Shown: one piece after another, positions 14,874 through 22,794 of the stretch
How the letters are laid out: every line of letters begins with the position of its first letter
How positions within the stretch are numbered: position 1 is the first letter of the stretch
DNA from: a virus
Virus record (IMG/VR): IMGVR_UViG_3300044910_000146
Coordinates: 1 to 24,518 of that record
Length of the DNA stretch: 24,518 nt
Direction: 5' to 3' (one strand)
Notes under the pieces: generated by a model
Told to the model about the DNA's origin: nothing
Databases searched by the model: none
What the model saw: only the letters and a program-made list of their open reading frames with translations
Program-made: the position numbers and the translations under genes

Positions 14874-15371
14874 TTTTTTTTGTGTACGCTCTTTAACATC
14901 TTCATATAATGACGCAAGATGATTAACTAGTGATTCGTGACGAATGTTCCACGGGTTGCCACCGCCTGCTTGTTTAGGTGCTTCTCCGCCTTTACTAAAC
15001 ATATCGTCACCAACTGGAAACATTGAATCTAGATTATTAACGTGCGAACCGGTGTCGCCTTGTTTAGAATTGCCAAAACTATCACCAATGACAATGTCTG
15101 CTTCATCATTACCGAGTAGTTTTTTGTCGTCGTGATGCGAATGAGTCGGTTCACTGCTTGTATCACTACCGATACCTTTTAATACATCTATTAATTCACG
15201 AATACCATCTGCACCTTTACTGTTAATAGTAAGATTCATGTTTAATGACTCGTCAGGAGGATGTCCGCCTTGGATAATAGCTGCAGGCATTTCTTCGCTG
15301 CATTCATCAATTGAAGGTTCAGTTCCTTCGTCAATGTGTTGCATAGTTTGCAATAATTCTTTAAAGTCCAT
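14868..15371 (-). CDS. Conserved phage protein of the packaging region, 167 aa
   Basis: Begins MDFKELLQTMQHIDEGTEPS and continues with LNMNLTINSKGADGIRELID and VLKGIGSD. A His/Asp patch (HSHHDDKKLLGND) and a Gly-rich part lead to the C-terminal SLVNHLASLYEDVKERTQKKR. I recall proteins with MDFKELL...MNVSMNG..GGIRDL motifs in T4-like cyanophages, uncharacterised. The ATG overlaps the previous stop (TAATG), so it is coupled to the 209-aa gene. It lies between gp16 and gp17 and may be a virion or prohead protein. It ends in an A9 run, where -1 slippage would add 76 residues (14644-14873). Confidence 0.85.
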   Translation of the reverse strand: MDFKELLQTMQHIDEGTEPSIDECSEEMPAAIIQGGHPPDESLNMNLTINSKGADGIRELIDVLKGIGSDTSSEPTHSHHDDKKLLGNDEADIVIGDSFGNSKQGDTGSHVNNLDSMFPVGDDMFSKGGEAPKQAGGGNPWNIRHESLVNHLASLYEDVKERTQKKR

Positions 15372-16000
15372 TAAAATTTCCCTAATTTAGCAGTTGGCAG
15401 TGTAACTTGTTTAGATCCAATTGCACTAGTAGTTCCAATTGATTTATCATATTTAGAAGTAACTTTTGCTGCTTTTTCAACAGGTGCTTTTTTTGCTAAT
15501 AATTGATCGTTAACGCCTTTATATTGTTCGCCTTGATGTTTAACTTTACCAAGTTCTTTTAACAGTGACATTACATTTGATTGCCCTGCTAAATGTTGAT
15601 TATTTTCTTTTTCATAATCTTTACCTAATAATGCTTCACCTGATTTTTCATCATTTTTGTGATTGAGTTCTTGCTCTTCTTGTTCTTTAAGATTGCGAAC
15701 TTTAACACAGCATTCGCTTAACCCCAATGATTCAGCTGCAAGTTGTCTTACTTGAAAACTTGTTGCAGGATAAGTTAATATAATATCATATGTTGTAACA
15801 CTGATATTTTTGTGTTCAGGAAAATCGAGTTGTGTTTCCTGAATCGGTGTACGTGTACTTCTTTGGAATAATTCCACTACAAATCTATCTAACGATCCTT
15901 TAAATTTATCAAGTTGCTCATCTGAAGGTTCTCCAGCAAGTTTAACTTTAAATTCATAAGATTGTTTTGATTCGAGTAAATGTTGTTTAAATGATTTCAT
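15371..16000 (-). CDS. Conserved phage protein of the packaging region, 209 aa
   Basis: Begins MKSFKQHLLESKQSYEFKVK, with AAGGA about 6 bases before the ATG. A ferredoxin-like alpha/beta start is suggested by YEFKVKLAGEPSDEQLDKFK, ISVTTYDIILTYPATSFQVR and LGLSECCVKVRN, which have alternating strand and helix character. The second half is charged and linker-like (EEQELNHKNDEKSGEALLGK) with a Lys-rich C-terminus (KAAKVTSKYDKSIG). I recall similar MKNYKEFLVESKKTYDFKI-type proteins in marine T4-like phages, also uncharacterised. A late octamer AATAAATA (16019-16026) gives it a likely late promoter. It overlaps the 167-aa gene's start by one base. Confidence 0.84.
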   Translation of the reverse strand: MKSFKQHLLESKQSYEFKVKLAGEPSDEQLDKFKGSLDRFVVELFQRSTRTPIQETQLDFPEHKNISVTTYDIILTYPATSFQVRQLAAESLGLSECCVKVRNLKEQEEQELNHKNDEKSGEALLGKDYEKENNQHLAGQSNVMSLLKELGKVKHQGEQYKGVNDQLLAKKAPVEKAAKVTSKYDKSIGTTSAIGSKQVTLPTAKLGKF

Positions 16001-16018
16001 AATGTATCCTTGATAATA

Positions 16019-16026
16019 TATTTATT
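16019..16026 (-). promoter_or_regulatory. Late promoter AATAAATA
   Basis: AATAAATA on the minus strand overlaps the stop of the gp16 gene. The predicted start near 16013 leaves a 13-base leader with AAGGA before the ATG at 16000. Confidence 0.45.
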
Positions 16027-16504
16027 TCATATTCTTTAATTTTTCGATCAAACTGTTACGATCGGTTACGATAAAGCCATCGCCTTGAATATTAACGCTA
16101 GTATCTTCCGGATGTGCATCATTATCTAATTTTTGTTTTTTAATTTGAAGTTCAATCATTTTAAGTTTCTTATCTATTTTAGCGGATTTGGCATCAATTG
16201 CATTCTTTAACATACTAGCAGCAACTTCAAACACACGTCCGCTATATCTAGCTTCAACGTTCATTCCTAAATCCATTAAGTCGTCATATGCATCAGTTGC
16301 ACGCTGCGCTAGAGCATCAAACTCTGTATCACTAATGTCTCCTAGACCTTTTACTTGTGGCAGAGCTGCTGATATTTTATCAAATTCAGCTATGTCTCTA
16401 AATAACGGTGTAGGAACAGGAGGTAGCGGTAGTTGTGCTTCTGATTCTTTTATAATAGTTTTACTTTCTGGTAAATTTAATAATTCTTCTAACTTACGCG
16501 TCAT
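16022..16504 (-). CDS. 16: Small terminase subunit gp16, 160 aa
   Basis: Begins MTRKLEELLNLPESKTIIKE. The length matches T4 gp16 (164 aa). The central part (ATDAYDDLMDLGMNVEARYS, GRVFEVAASMLKNAIDAKSA, KIDKKLKMIELQIKKQK) has the long-helix pattern of the gp16 oligomerisation domain, with 'R.fEVaa.ml' followed by a coiled coil. gp16 recognises the concatemer and regulates gp17 ATPase and nuclease activity. The Pro-rich segment (QLPLPPVPTPLF) is a linker. AAGGATAACCT precedes the ATG. The gene lies directly after gp4 and two genes before gp17, typical of the packaging cluster in these phages. Identification is by pattern and context, quite confident. Confidence 0.82.
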   Translation of the reverse strand: MTRKLEELLNLPESKTIIKESEAQLPLPPVPTPLFRDIAEFDKISAALPQVKGLGDISDTEFDALAQRATDAYDDLMDLGMNVEARYSGRVFEVAASMLKNAIDAKSAKIDKKLKMIELQIKKQKLDNDAHPEDTSVNIQGDGFIVTDRNSLIEKLKNMK

Positions 16505-16525
16505 AGGTTATCCTTGTGTAATATA

Positions 16526-16975
16526 CTATTTACGTTGTTTACCGCCGTTGTGAAAAATATCATCCTCATTTATAACCCTAAATACTAATCCATTTTGTTT
16601 GCAGTATGCATTAGCTGCTGCCCATTTAGCTTGATTTTTAATAAACTGTGCTTGATTATATTTGTTCTTACCAACACGTTCTAATATATGCTGACTTGCA
16701 GGTTTTATTTCAATTACTTCATTATGTATATGATTATTCTTATCTACATATTGAATAAAAAAATCAGGAAGGTAAATGGTGTTGCGATTAGTTAGTGGAT
16801 CTCTATACGGAATAGTTATTGCTTCACTTGCCCATTTTTGAATACCGGGATTAGTATCGCACATGTTCATAAAGTTCCACTCCCACGAACTTCTGTAATA
16901 CGGAACTTTAGTTCCTACATATTTCCCAGGATTAACTATGTTATATTTTCCTTTTGCAAATTTACGGCTGCTCAT
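16526..16975 (-). CDS. 4: gp4-like head completion protein, nuclease-fold, 149 aa
   Basis: Begins MSSRKFAKGKYNIVNPGKYV. Matches the T4 gp4 pattern: YRSSWEWNFMNMCDTNPGIQ (compare YRSSYEL...CERNPKV), WASEAITIPYRDP, then LPDFFIQY and VIEIKP (about 73-93), which form a PD-(D/E)xK-like site, and NQAKWAAANAYCKQNGLVFR. T4 gp4 (150 aa) trims the DNA end after packaging and completes heads for tail joining. The ATG overlaps the previous TGA (ATGA), coupling it to the 120-aa gene. The gene order differs from T4, where gp4 lies apart from gp16/17. Identification is strong. Confidence 0.9.
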   Translation of the reverse strand: MSSRKFAKGKYNIVNPGKYVGTKVPYYRSSWEWNFMNMCDTNPGIQKWASEAITIPYRDPLTNRNTIYLPDFFIQYVDKNNHIHNEVIEIKPASQHILERVGKNKYNQAQFIKNQAKWAAANAYCKQNGLVFRVINEDDIFHNGGKQRK

Positions 16976-17334
16976 ACTAATATATTTCTTTTTTCATACG
17001 CGCTATTGGTGCCCTTAACTCGATAACCAATTAAACTTGTTTTTTCTCTATATGCATTTAAAATTTGTGCAACAACTGATGATAACTGCATAGTAGGCAC
17101 AACTTTAAGGGTATCTAATAATTCAAATACTGGTATATTATCAGCTTTAGCTTGATTTAATAGTACGATAGCAACTGTTCTTGCACTTGATAAATCAAAG
17201 CCACGTCTCTGAAAAAATCCAACCGTTGCATCAATATCATTTGATGGAAAGGTAACTGTATTAACATAATACTTGTCAAAGAATTGTTTAATTTCGGCTG
17301 CATTTGATGATGTCTGTGGTAAATTTGAATTCAT
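16972..17334 (-). CDS. Conserved hypothetical phage protein, 120 aa
   Basis: Begins MNSNLPQTSSNAAEIKQFFD, with AAGGAAA just before the ATG. A helical core (DIDATVGFFQRRGFDLSSAR, TVAIVLLNQAKADNIPVFEL, LDTLKVVPTMQLSSVVAQIL) ends in a basic segment. I recall small proteins with 'FF.RRGF....A..VA.VLL.QAK.D...VF.LLDTLK' in T4-like cyanophages, located among structural genes and uncharacterised. It sits between the tail-tube paralogue and gp4 and is coupled to gp4. A structural or assembly role is inferred from position. Confidence 0.84.
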   Translation of the reverse strand: MNSNLPQTSSNAAEIKQFFDKYYVNTVTFPSNDIDATVGFFQRRGFDLSSARTVAIVLLNQAKADNIPVFELLDTLKVVPTMQLSSVVAQILNAYREKTSLIGYRVKGTNSAYEKRNILV

Positions 17335-17343
17335 AAATTTCCT

Positions 17344-18450
17344 TTATCGACCTGTATATGTAGGGGGATTAGTAGTAGTATCAGCAGTGCTAACAGTTGT
17401 GGTTTTCATTTTAGATTGCGTTGCTGCGGATGAATTAGCATTAAATTGTCCTACCGGAAGCGAAATATCTTGTACACCGCTAGCTGCCTGTTGTGATGCA
17501 AGTAACGAATTATAGGCTAGTTGCTTAGTACTTCCAGCTGCAGATTTAGATGTAATTTTATCACCATCAGTTGAATTAAGGTTACTTGGTGTTGACGGAT
17601 CGGTAGAACCAAACCATGCTTTTGCAAATGAATGCGACCCTTCTGGTATACTGTTTATATCTTTATTTGGATCTATGTTTGATAACGGCGAGAGTGTAAG
17701 ATCGTATAGTGGAGATAATGCACCGAAATTATCCATCTCGGATTTGTTACCATCATCGATATGATTAACCCATCCGGTATTAAACGACACTGCTTCGTAT
17801 GCTATTTTCATATCAAATTCGTGAGATGCGGTTTCGTGATAACCTAATTTCCCACCTGTCCATGATGTAATTACCGGGTTGATTAATTTATAACTTACAA
17901 ATTCTTTTCTTGACATTTGAAAAATCATAATATCTTTAAAAAATGGTTTCTTACGACCATTGTACCCATACGGTGACGTAATATAACTTGAGTTTAATGT
18001 TGCATTTTTTATATATGCAGAATCTTTAACAGAAACTGTAGGATCAGCGTAATAATATTTGTAATATAATTGCCACATTTGATTTACAAGACCCATGTTG
18101 TCATCGTGGAATGCAATATCAATATCATTATACTTATGTTGATATTGAACTACTTTTTTTCTATTATACTGATTTAGTACTTCGTGTTGTACTGAATATG
18201 AAGGTAAATTAACGCCTTTAACTAATAAATTAATTTCATCTTGAAGTGTTTCTACTAATCCTTTAATTGGGTCTGATTTCGGAACTGGGTTAACTACATC
18301 CCAATCGATATTAAAGGACACATGAAATAAAAATTTAGTTTTTGGTAATAATCTAAATTGATCGTCAGCAAAAATCCTAGACGCATGTTGCCGGCATCTG
18401 AGGATAGTTATTGGATCTGATTGTAATTCTGAAGTAGGTGTAAATGACAT
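17344..18450 (-). CDS. Tail-tube-like paralogue of gp19, 368 aa
   Basis: Begins MSFTPTSELQSDPITILRCR. LPKTKFLFHVSFNIDWD (35-51) parallels MPKLKYRFRVLFSNF of gp19, and GVNLPSYSVQHEVLNQYNRK followed by YNDIDIAFHDDNMGLVNQMW parallels the gp19 block from ANRPTVKFADQKIDVYNS to ISIKLRDDSTGVVNKL. The C-terminal 130 residues are a Ser/Thr/Asn-rich extension absent from gp19. In T4, gp54 and gp48 (baseplate caps) share the gp19 tube fold, so a baseplate-proximal tube initiator is the best guess, not proven. A late octamer GATAAATA (18456-18463) places +1 on the ATG; no Shine-Dalgarno site is seen. It is separated from gp19 by a strong terminator. Confidence 0.8.
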   Translation of the reverse strand: MSFTPTSELQSDPITILRCRQHASRIFADDQFRLLPKTKFLFHVSFNIDWDVVNPVPKSDPIKGLVETLQDEINLLVKGVNLPSYSVQHEVLNQYNRKKVVQYQHKYNDIDIAFHDDNMGLVNQMWQLYYKYYYADPTVSVKDSAYIKNATLNSSYITSPYGYNGRKKPFFKDIMIFQMSRKEFVSYKLINPVITSWTGGKLGYHETASHEFDMKIAYEAVSFNTGWVNHIDDGNKSEMDNFGALSPLYDLTLSPLSNIDPNKDINSIPEGSHSFAKAWFGSTDPSTPSNLNSTDGDKITSKSAAGSTKQLAYNSLLASQQAASGVQDISLPVGQFNANSSAATQSKMKTTTVSTADTTTNPPTYTGR

Positions 18451-18455
18451 ACATA

Positions 18456-18463
18456 TATTTATC
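18456..18463 (-). promoter_or_regulatory. Late promoter GATAAATA, +1 predicted at the ATG
   Basis: GATAAATA fits NATAAATA. T4 geometry puts the transcript start exactly on the A of the ATG at 18450, implying a leaderless message, as for the 785-aa gene. Confidence 0.55.
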
Positions 18464-18497
18464 TTTTTAATAAAGTGGAGAGTTTTATACAGCAGTC

Positions 18498-18529
18498 AAA
18501 AAAAAGCCCGTATAAAACGGGCTTTTTTT
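18498..18529 (-). terminator. Strong intrinsic terminator after gp19
   Basis: GC-rich arms GCCCGT (18506-18511) and ACGGGC (18517-18522), extended by flanking A8 and T7 runs, form a classic stem. On the minus strand a run of eight T follows. It ends the gp18-gp19 transcript. The flanking A and T runs make it usable in both directions. Confidence 0.9.
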
Positions 18530-18534
18530 AATTG

Positions 18535-18566
18535 AACTACTCTGTAGTAGTAACTACTCTGTAGTA
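18535..18566. repeat. 15-base direct repeat at the end of gp19
   Basis: AACTACTCTGTAGTA occurs at 18535-18549 and 18552-18566. The second copy contains the gp19 stop codon, so the repeat duplicates the final codons beyond the stop. It looks like a small slippage duplication. Confidence 0.8.
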
Positions 18567-19252
18567 CTTTTAATAGTTGCTGTTCCACCGTCTGAATCAG
18601 AAGCATAACTAATTCTAGAAGCACCGGATTCTGTACTTCCAATGCCACCGCCGACTGTTTGAATACAGTTGTCAGGTTGAATTGATAAATCGATTGTCAT
18701 ACCAGTACCTTGATCTGAATATTGTAATTGTCCAAATGTAGACGATATAATATAACATCCAACACATTCCCATGTTTCTAAAATGTTTGGAGAACCGTCT
18801 GTAATAGAGAATGTTCCTGCGTTTCCGCCATCTAACATTTGAATTGTCATATTAAACTTATAATCGCCTGCTGCTGCAGCTGAACTTTGTTCATAGAAAT
18901 CAAATTGTTTTTGGTTTTGTTGACCAACAAGTTTGTTAACTACACCTGTTGAATCGTCACGTAATTTAATTGAAATTGGATCCCAATTAGCTTTGCCTGC
19001 ATAATGAATTGTACTGTTATATACATCAATTTTTTGATCAGCAAATTTAACTGTTGGACGATTTGCTTCAACAATTTGTTTAGTTAATTGTAATCCTGTA
19101 TCTCCATCAGTAAGACCAAAATTTGAAAATAACACTCTAAAGCGATATTTCAATTTAGGCATTAACATTGCCTCATTTGTAGTGTCCTTATCTATCGGAA
19201 CTGAAAAATTAGTTAACGATGTAATGCCTGGTGGTGTGTCTGTCTCTGCCAT
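18554..19252 (-). CDS. 19: Tail tube protein gp19, 232 aa
   Basis: Begins MAETDTPPGITSLTNFSVPI, with AAGGAG before the ATG. The core MPKLKYRFRVLFSNFG (31-46), the NRPTVKFADQKIDVYNSTIH strand region, the KANWDPISIKLRDDSTGVVN region, and ETWECVGCYIISSTFGQLQY match T4-type gp19. T4 gp19 is 163 aa; extra length here is at the N-terminus and in the Ser/Gly-rich tail (GGIGSTESGASRISYASDSD). gp19 polymerises into the inner tube inside the gp18 sheath. It lies directly after gp18 in the T4 order and ends at a strong terminator. Identification is strong. Confidence 0.93.
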   Translation of the reverse strand: MAETDTPPGITSLTNFSVPIDKDTTNEAMLMPKLKYRFRVLFSNFGLTDGDTGLQLTKQIVEANRPTVKFADQKIDVYNSTIHYAGKANWDPISIKLRDDSTGVVNKLVGQQNQKQFDFYEQSSAAAAGDYKFNMTIQMLDGGNAGTFSITDGSPNILETWECVGCYIISSTFGQLQYSDQGTGMTIDLSIQPDNCIQTVGGGIGSTESGASRISYASDSDGGTATIKSTTE

Positions 19253-19262
19253 TGTTTTCTCC

Positions 19263-22200
19263 TTATTTTAATGATTCGCCGGTATTTCTCAAACGCAACG
19301 GAATATAAATAAATTCTACTGCCTTCATTGGTTGAATTGCAACATCAATCCATAGTTCACTACGATCAATTCTATCTGGCGTATTATTTTGTCCGTCACA
19401 TTGGACTGCGAAATCCATAATTCCTCGTTTAGACATAACATCAGTAAAGATTGCTTCAACTGCTTTTTTAGCTTCAGACCGTGTTCTTGGATCATTTGGT
19501 TCAAATAAGTATGATCTAGTTGCTCTTTCAAGCTGTCTACGCAAAAATACTACCAACCGAGCAACGTTAATACGATCTAAAGATGATGCGTTAGGCGAAC
19601 GTGTATATTGACCAAAGTTAACAATCCCTTGTCCATCAAGGTAAGTAATTGGATTAACTTTAATATCGGCCAATGTATCGCGCAACCCGTTGTTTAATGC
19701 AATTGTTTGATATTTACCAGAGCTTGTAACATAACCAGTTGAACTAATGTTAGTAATAGCACCTCTGCTAGTTCCAGCTGGCGCAAACCACGGATAAGAT
19801 TTTTGATCGTTTAATGCAATTGTTGTTAACATCATATGCGATGGAGGAAGTACAACATTTAATCCTTTGTTGTCGCTTGCCATACCCCAGGGATAGAAAA
19901 ACGCTACATATGGATCAGCACTAACTAAACCGTCATCGTTATCTTCTGTTGCTAACTTAGCATTATGTCCCCAGTTGCTAATATCAGTTGCGTTAGGTGC
20001 TAAACGAGCAGGACTATCAGCAATAATAAATGCAGTAAGGCCACGATCTGAGTTTAACACTCTTAATTCTCCAACTAACTCAGGATACCCAGGAGCAGCA
20101 AGTAAATTAAATACACGTTGTTCTGTATCACGAACTTGAAAATTAGTGTTAACCAATGCTTGTAATGACTGAATAACAACCTTACGTTGTGCTTTATAAC
20201 CAAATGAACCAATACCGTTGCTTTGGTTTCCTGATTCAGTTACCCAACGAGAAGTTGTAGTATAACCATTAGTTTCATTCATTACTTCGTCATTACGGCG
20301 TGTGTTACGGTGTAATGGATTAATATATGTTTTACGATATTTTTTAACGTTATTACCACTTCTACGTAAATTCCATAACAGCATACCTTTTGCATATAAT
20401 GCAGGATTTGGTGCATCAAAATCTACAAAGTTAGCAGCATCGTTTAATGCCTGTGCTTGTGCAAATGTTAAATCACCGCCTTCTGAAAAACCACCTAACA
20501 TATCTGATAATAAACCCATGTCAGGTCCGCCATTAGTACTCCATCTTGCATCAGCAAAAATAATACCATTTTCAGTAGTATGATCAGTAGTATCCATTAA
20601 TTCCCATTGTTTATCAAAATCAATATATCTGTAAATTTTTGGATAGTTGTTTAAATCTGACATGTCAACCCAAATATCACCTTCGGCTAATGCACCACCA
20701 TCTGATTGTAATTTTGGTTTTGTTGCAGAAACAAATGGTCCTTTTGGATTTTTTAATATACCTCCTGAGTTGTAATTGTTAAATGCCACCCATGTAGGTG
20801 TTCCATCAACAATATCTAAGAACATAAGATCAACGTCTTCAACTTTAGAATCAAACCACAATTGTCCTTCTGATGGGCCACTAACTGGTTCTTTAGGAGT
20901 TAAATGAGCAAATGATGATAATCTATCTGATGTATATTCGGTCCAGAGTGTAGCAACAAATCTATTATGAACGGTAGGTGTACCACCTATAGTAATTGTA
21001 GTGTTGCCACCTGGATGAGCATAGAAGTTTAATGACGAATTTGCCAACCCAGACGGTGTAGATGGATTACCAAACAACTTAGTAACAATGTTATTAGGTG
21101 TTGTACCTGTTTGTGCAAATTCAATTTCACCACCTGTTGCATGTTTAATAGCAATTTTACTTCCTACTTGATATGCAGTAACATTAGTTGTTGCACCTTG
21201 ACTAACATTGTTAATTCCAAAAAGAATTGCATCAATAATAGTTTGAACCGTTGCATCCGACGCAATAGTACCAATTACTACGGTTCTTGTAATTAACGAA
21301 TTAGATCCAGGAACACTTTCACTTAATCTAAAAGTTGCACTGTTGCTTGGAGCAAATGTCGTTCTTTTAATTTCAACAGATTCGATTATAGTAGCGGTTG
21401 TATTACTTCTACGATACAACTTAAATGATGCAGAAGTTGGTGTAAGTTCTGCATCATTAGTTTTAGCATAAACTGTATTACCAACAATGTTTAACCCGCC
21501 GCCTGACGAATCTAACCCGTTTAATGCGCTAGCGTTATTTGGATATACTGAAACAGTTTTTGGAATCCATGATTTAGCTGCCTGTTTATAAACACTGATC
21601 ATTAGATCAGTACCTTTATTAATTGGAGTTGTTTTAATCCAAACTGATCCAGACGGTCTATTATTTGTTTTAATTTTAAAATCCGGAACTGCAGTATGTG
21701 GTGCAATAGATAATGCTGGTGCATAAAATACTGACGCAGCAGGTGTTCCTGTGTTGTCATTTCTTAAATTCAAACTAGCAAATGCAGTAGAGTTAGTTCC
21801 ATCTAAACTAATGTTAACACCGGTTGAATACAAGTATAATTTGCTGTTAACTGCACGAGCAGAAACTACACCGTTAAGTACAACGTTATTATTAATGTCA
21901 TCTACAATTGCAGCTAATGTTGTTTTGTTAGTAGTTGTTTGTGGTAATAAATCGCCTGCAGTAATAACAAGTTCGTCAGCAATAGAAATATCTGTATCAT
22001 CTACTACTGCAGTACTAGAAACAGCTGGAAAACTAGCAGCCCATTCTGCAGTACCGACTTCAACCCATACCGGAGGAATAGTGATACCAATGCCTGGTCT
22101 TTTATACCATAATTTCATAAGACTAGTTACTGCAACAATTGCATAAGATCCCGGAGCTCCAACACTTGATTTTGGAGTAGATCCGTCTACATCAGTAGAT

Positions 22201-22733
22201 TCTGTAATTACAGTTGGAATTTTGTTAACAAAAGTTTGTCCAGTTAGTGCTGATCCAGTACCTGATGATGGACGACTATCCCATTCAAAAATACCCCATT
22301 TTGAACTGCTAGTGTCTAACCAAAATGTACCGTCTTCTGGAATTCCTGCTGGAATAACAGTTGTGCCAACTAATTGTGACATGTCAATACTTGCACGAGC
22401 TACATACGCGCGGTTTGCTACACCTAAATAACTGTAAGCAGCTTGTAATCCATACTCATTTTGTTCGTGAGCATGTTGTGCATTATTATTTGAATCAGTT
22501 TTAAAAACTGGTGTACCAAATGTGTCTAATAAATCTTTTTGACCAGTAAGTAGATATACTTTACCGTCATTTTCTGCTAAGGTTCCTGGAGCAATTCCTG
22601 TTCCAGCATCTGTTAATTTATTTGAAGCAGAGGCAACAAAAATTAAAGGGATTGTACCAGCAGGTGCGGCAGTGTATGCACTTTCATCGGTGATTGAAAC
22701 GCTTACCCCTGGTGAACTGAGTGTTTGAGCCAT
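19263..22733 (-). CDS. 18: Tail sheath protein gp18 with large inserted modules, 1156 aa
   Basis: Begins MAQTLSSPGVSVSITDESAY, typical of T4 gp18 (SPGVEV-type start), and ends with the conserved sheath C-terminal domain (DRINVARLVVFLRRQLERAT, FEPNDPRTRSEAKKAVEAIF, VAIQPMKAVEFIYIPLRLRN). T4 gp18 is 659 aa, so about 500 residues are extra, mostly between residues 120 and 720. The insert holds four 'EG-hWhD...hY...W' repeats (about 133-152, 360-390, 620-650, 683-711) and two flagellin-IN-like segments (about 248-310 and 483-545). These should be displayed on the sheath surface. Exact TATAAATA at 22766-22773 and GGAG drive late expression. Identification is firm. Confidence 0.97.
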   Translation of the reverse strand: MAQTLSSPGVSVSITDESAYTAAPAGTIPLIFVASASNKLTDAGTGIAPGTLAENDGKVYLLTGQKDLLDTFGTPVFKTDSNNNAQHAHEQNEYGLQAAYSYLGVANRAYVARASIDMSQLVGTTVIPAGIPEDGTFWLDTSSSKWGIFEWDSRPSSGTGSALTGQTFVNKIPTVITESTDVDGSTPKSSVGAPGSYAIVAVTSLMKLWYKRPGIGITIPPVWVEVGTAEWAASFPAVSSTAVVDDTDISIADELVITAGDLLPQTTTNKTTLAAIVDDINNNVVLNGVVSARAVNSKLYLYSTGVNISLDGTNSTAFASLNLRNDNTGTPAASVFYAPALSIAPHTAVPDFKIKTNNRPSGSVWIKTTPINKGTDLMISVYKQAAKSWIPKTVSVYPNNASALNGLDSSGGGLNIVGNTVYAKTNDAELTPTSASFKLYRRSNTTATIIESVEIKRTTFAPSNSATFRLSESVPGSNSLITRTVVIGTIASDATVQTIIDAILFGINNVSQGATTNVTAYQVGSKIAIKHATGGEIEFAQTGTTPNNIVTKLFGNPSTPSGLANSSLNFYAHPGGNTTITIGGTPTVHNRFVATLWTEYTSDRLSSFAHLTPKEPVSGPSEGQLWFDSKVEDVDLMFLDIVDGTPTWVAFNNYNSGGILKNPKGPFVSATKPKLQSDGGALAEGDIWVDMSDLNNYPKIYRYIDFDKQWELMDTTDHTTENGIIFADARWSTNGGPDMGLLSDMLGGFSEGGDLTFAQAQALNDAANFVDFDAPNPALYAKGMLLWNLRRSGNNVKKYRKTYINPLHRNTRRNDEVMNETNGYTTTSRWVTESGNQSNGIGSFGYKAQRKVVIQSLQALVNTNFQVRDTEQRVFNLLAAPGYPELVGELRVLNSDRGLTAFIIADSPARLAPNATDISNWGHNAKLATEDNDDGLVSADPYVAFFYPWGMASDNKGLNVVLPPSHMMLTTIALNDQKSYPWFAPAGTSRGAITNISSTGYVTSSGKYQTIALNNGLRDTLADIKVNPITYLDGQGIVNFGQYTRSPNASSLDRINVARLVVFLRRQLERATRSYLFEPNDPRTRSEAKKAVEAIFTDVMSKRGIMDFAVQCDGQNNTPDRIDRSELWIDVAIQPMKAVEFIYIPLRLRNTGESLK

Positions 22734-22765
22734 ATTATAATCTCCATATATACAAGTTCTAACTG

Positions 22766-22773
22766 TATTTATA
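22766..22773 (-). promoter_or_regulatory. Late promoter, exact TATAAATA, for gp18
   Basis: TATAAATA on the minus strand puts the start near 22760, with a 27-base leader containing GGAG before the ATG at 22733. This should drive gp18 and gp19. Confidence 0.75.
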
Positions 22774-22794
22774 GGAAAATGTAATTTTATGGCG

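Noticed and set aside
19304-19311. Exact TATAAATA on the plus strand
   Set aside because: It lies inside the conserved C-terminal coding part of gp18, opposite to the gene, with no plus-strand gene downstream. It is explained by the codons for FIYIP.
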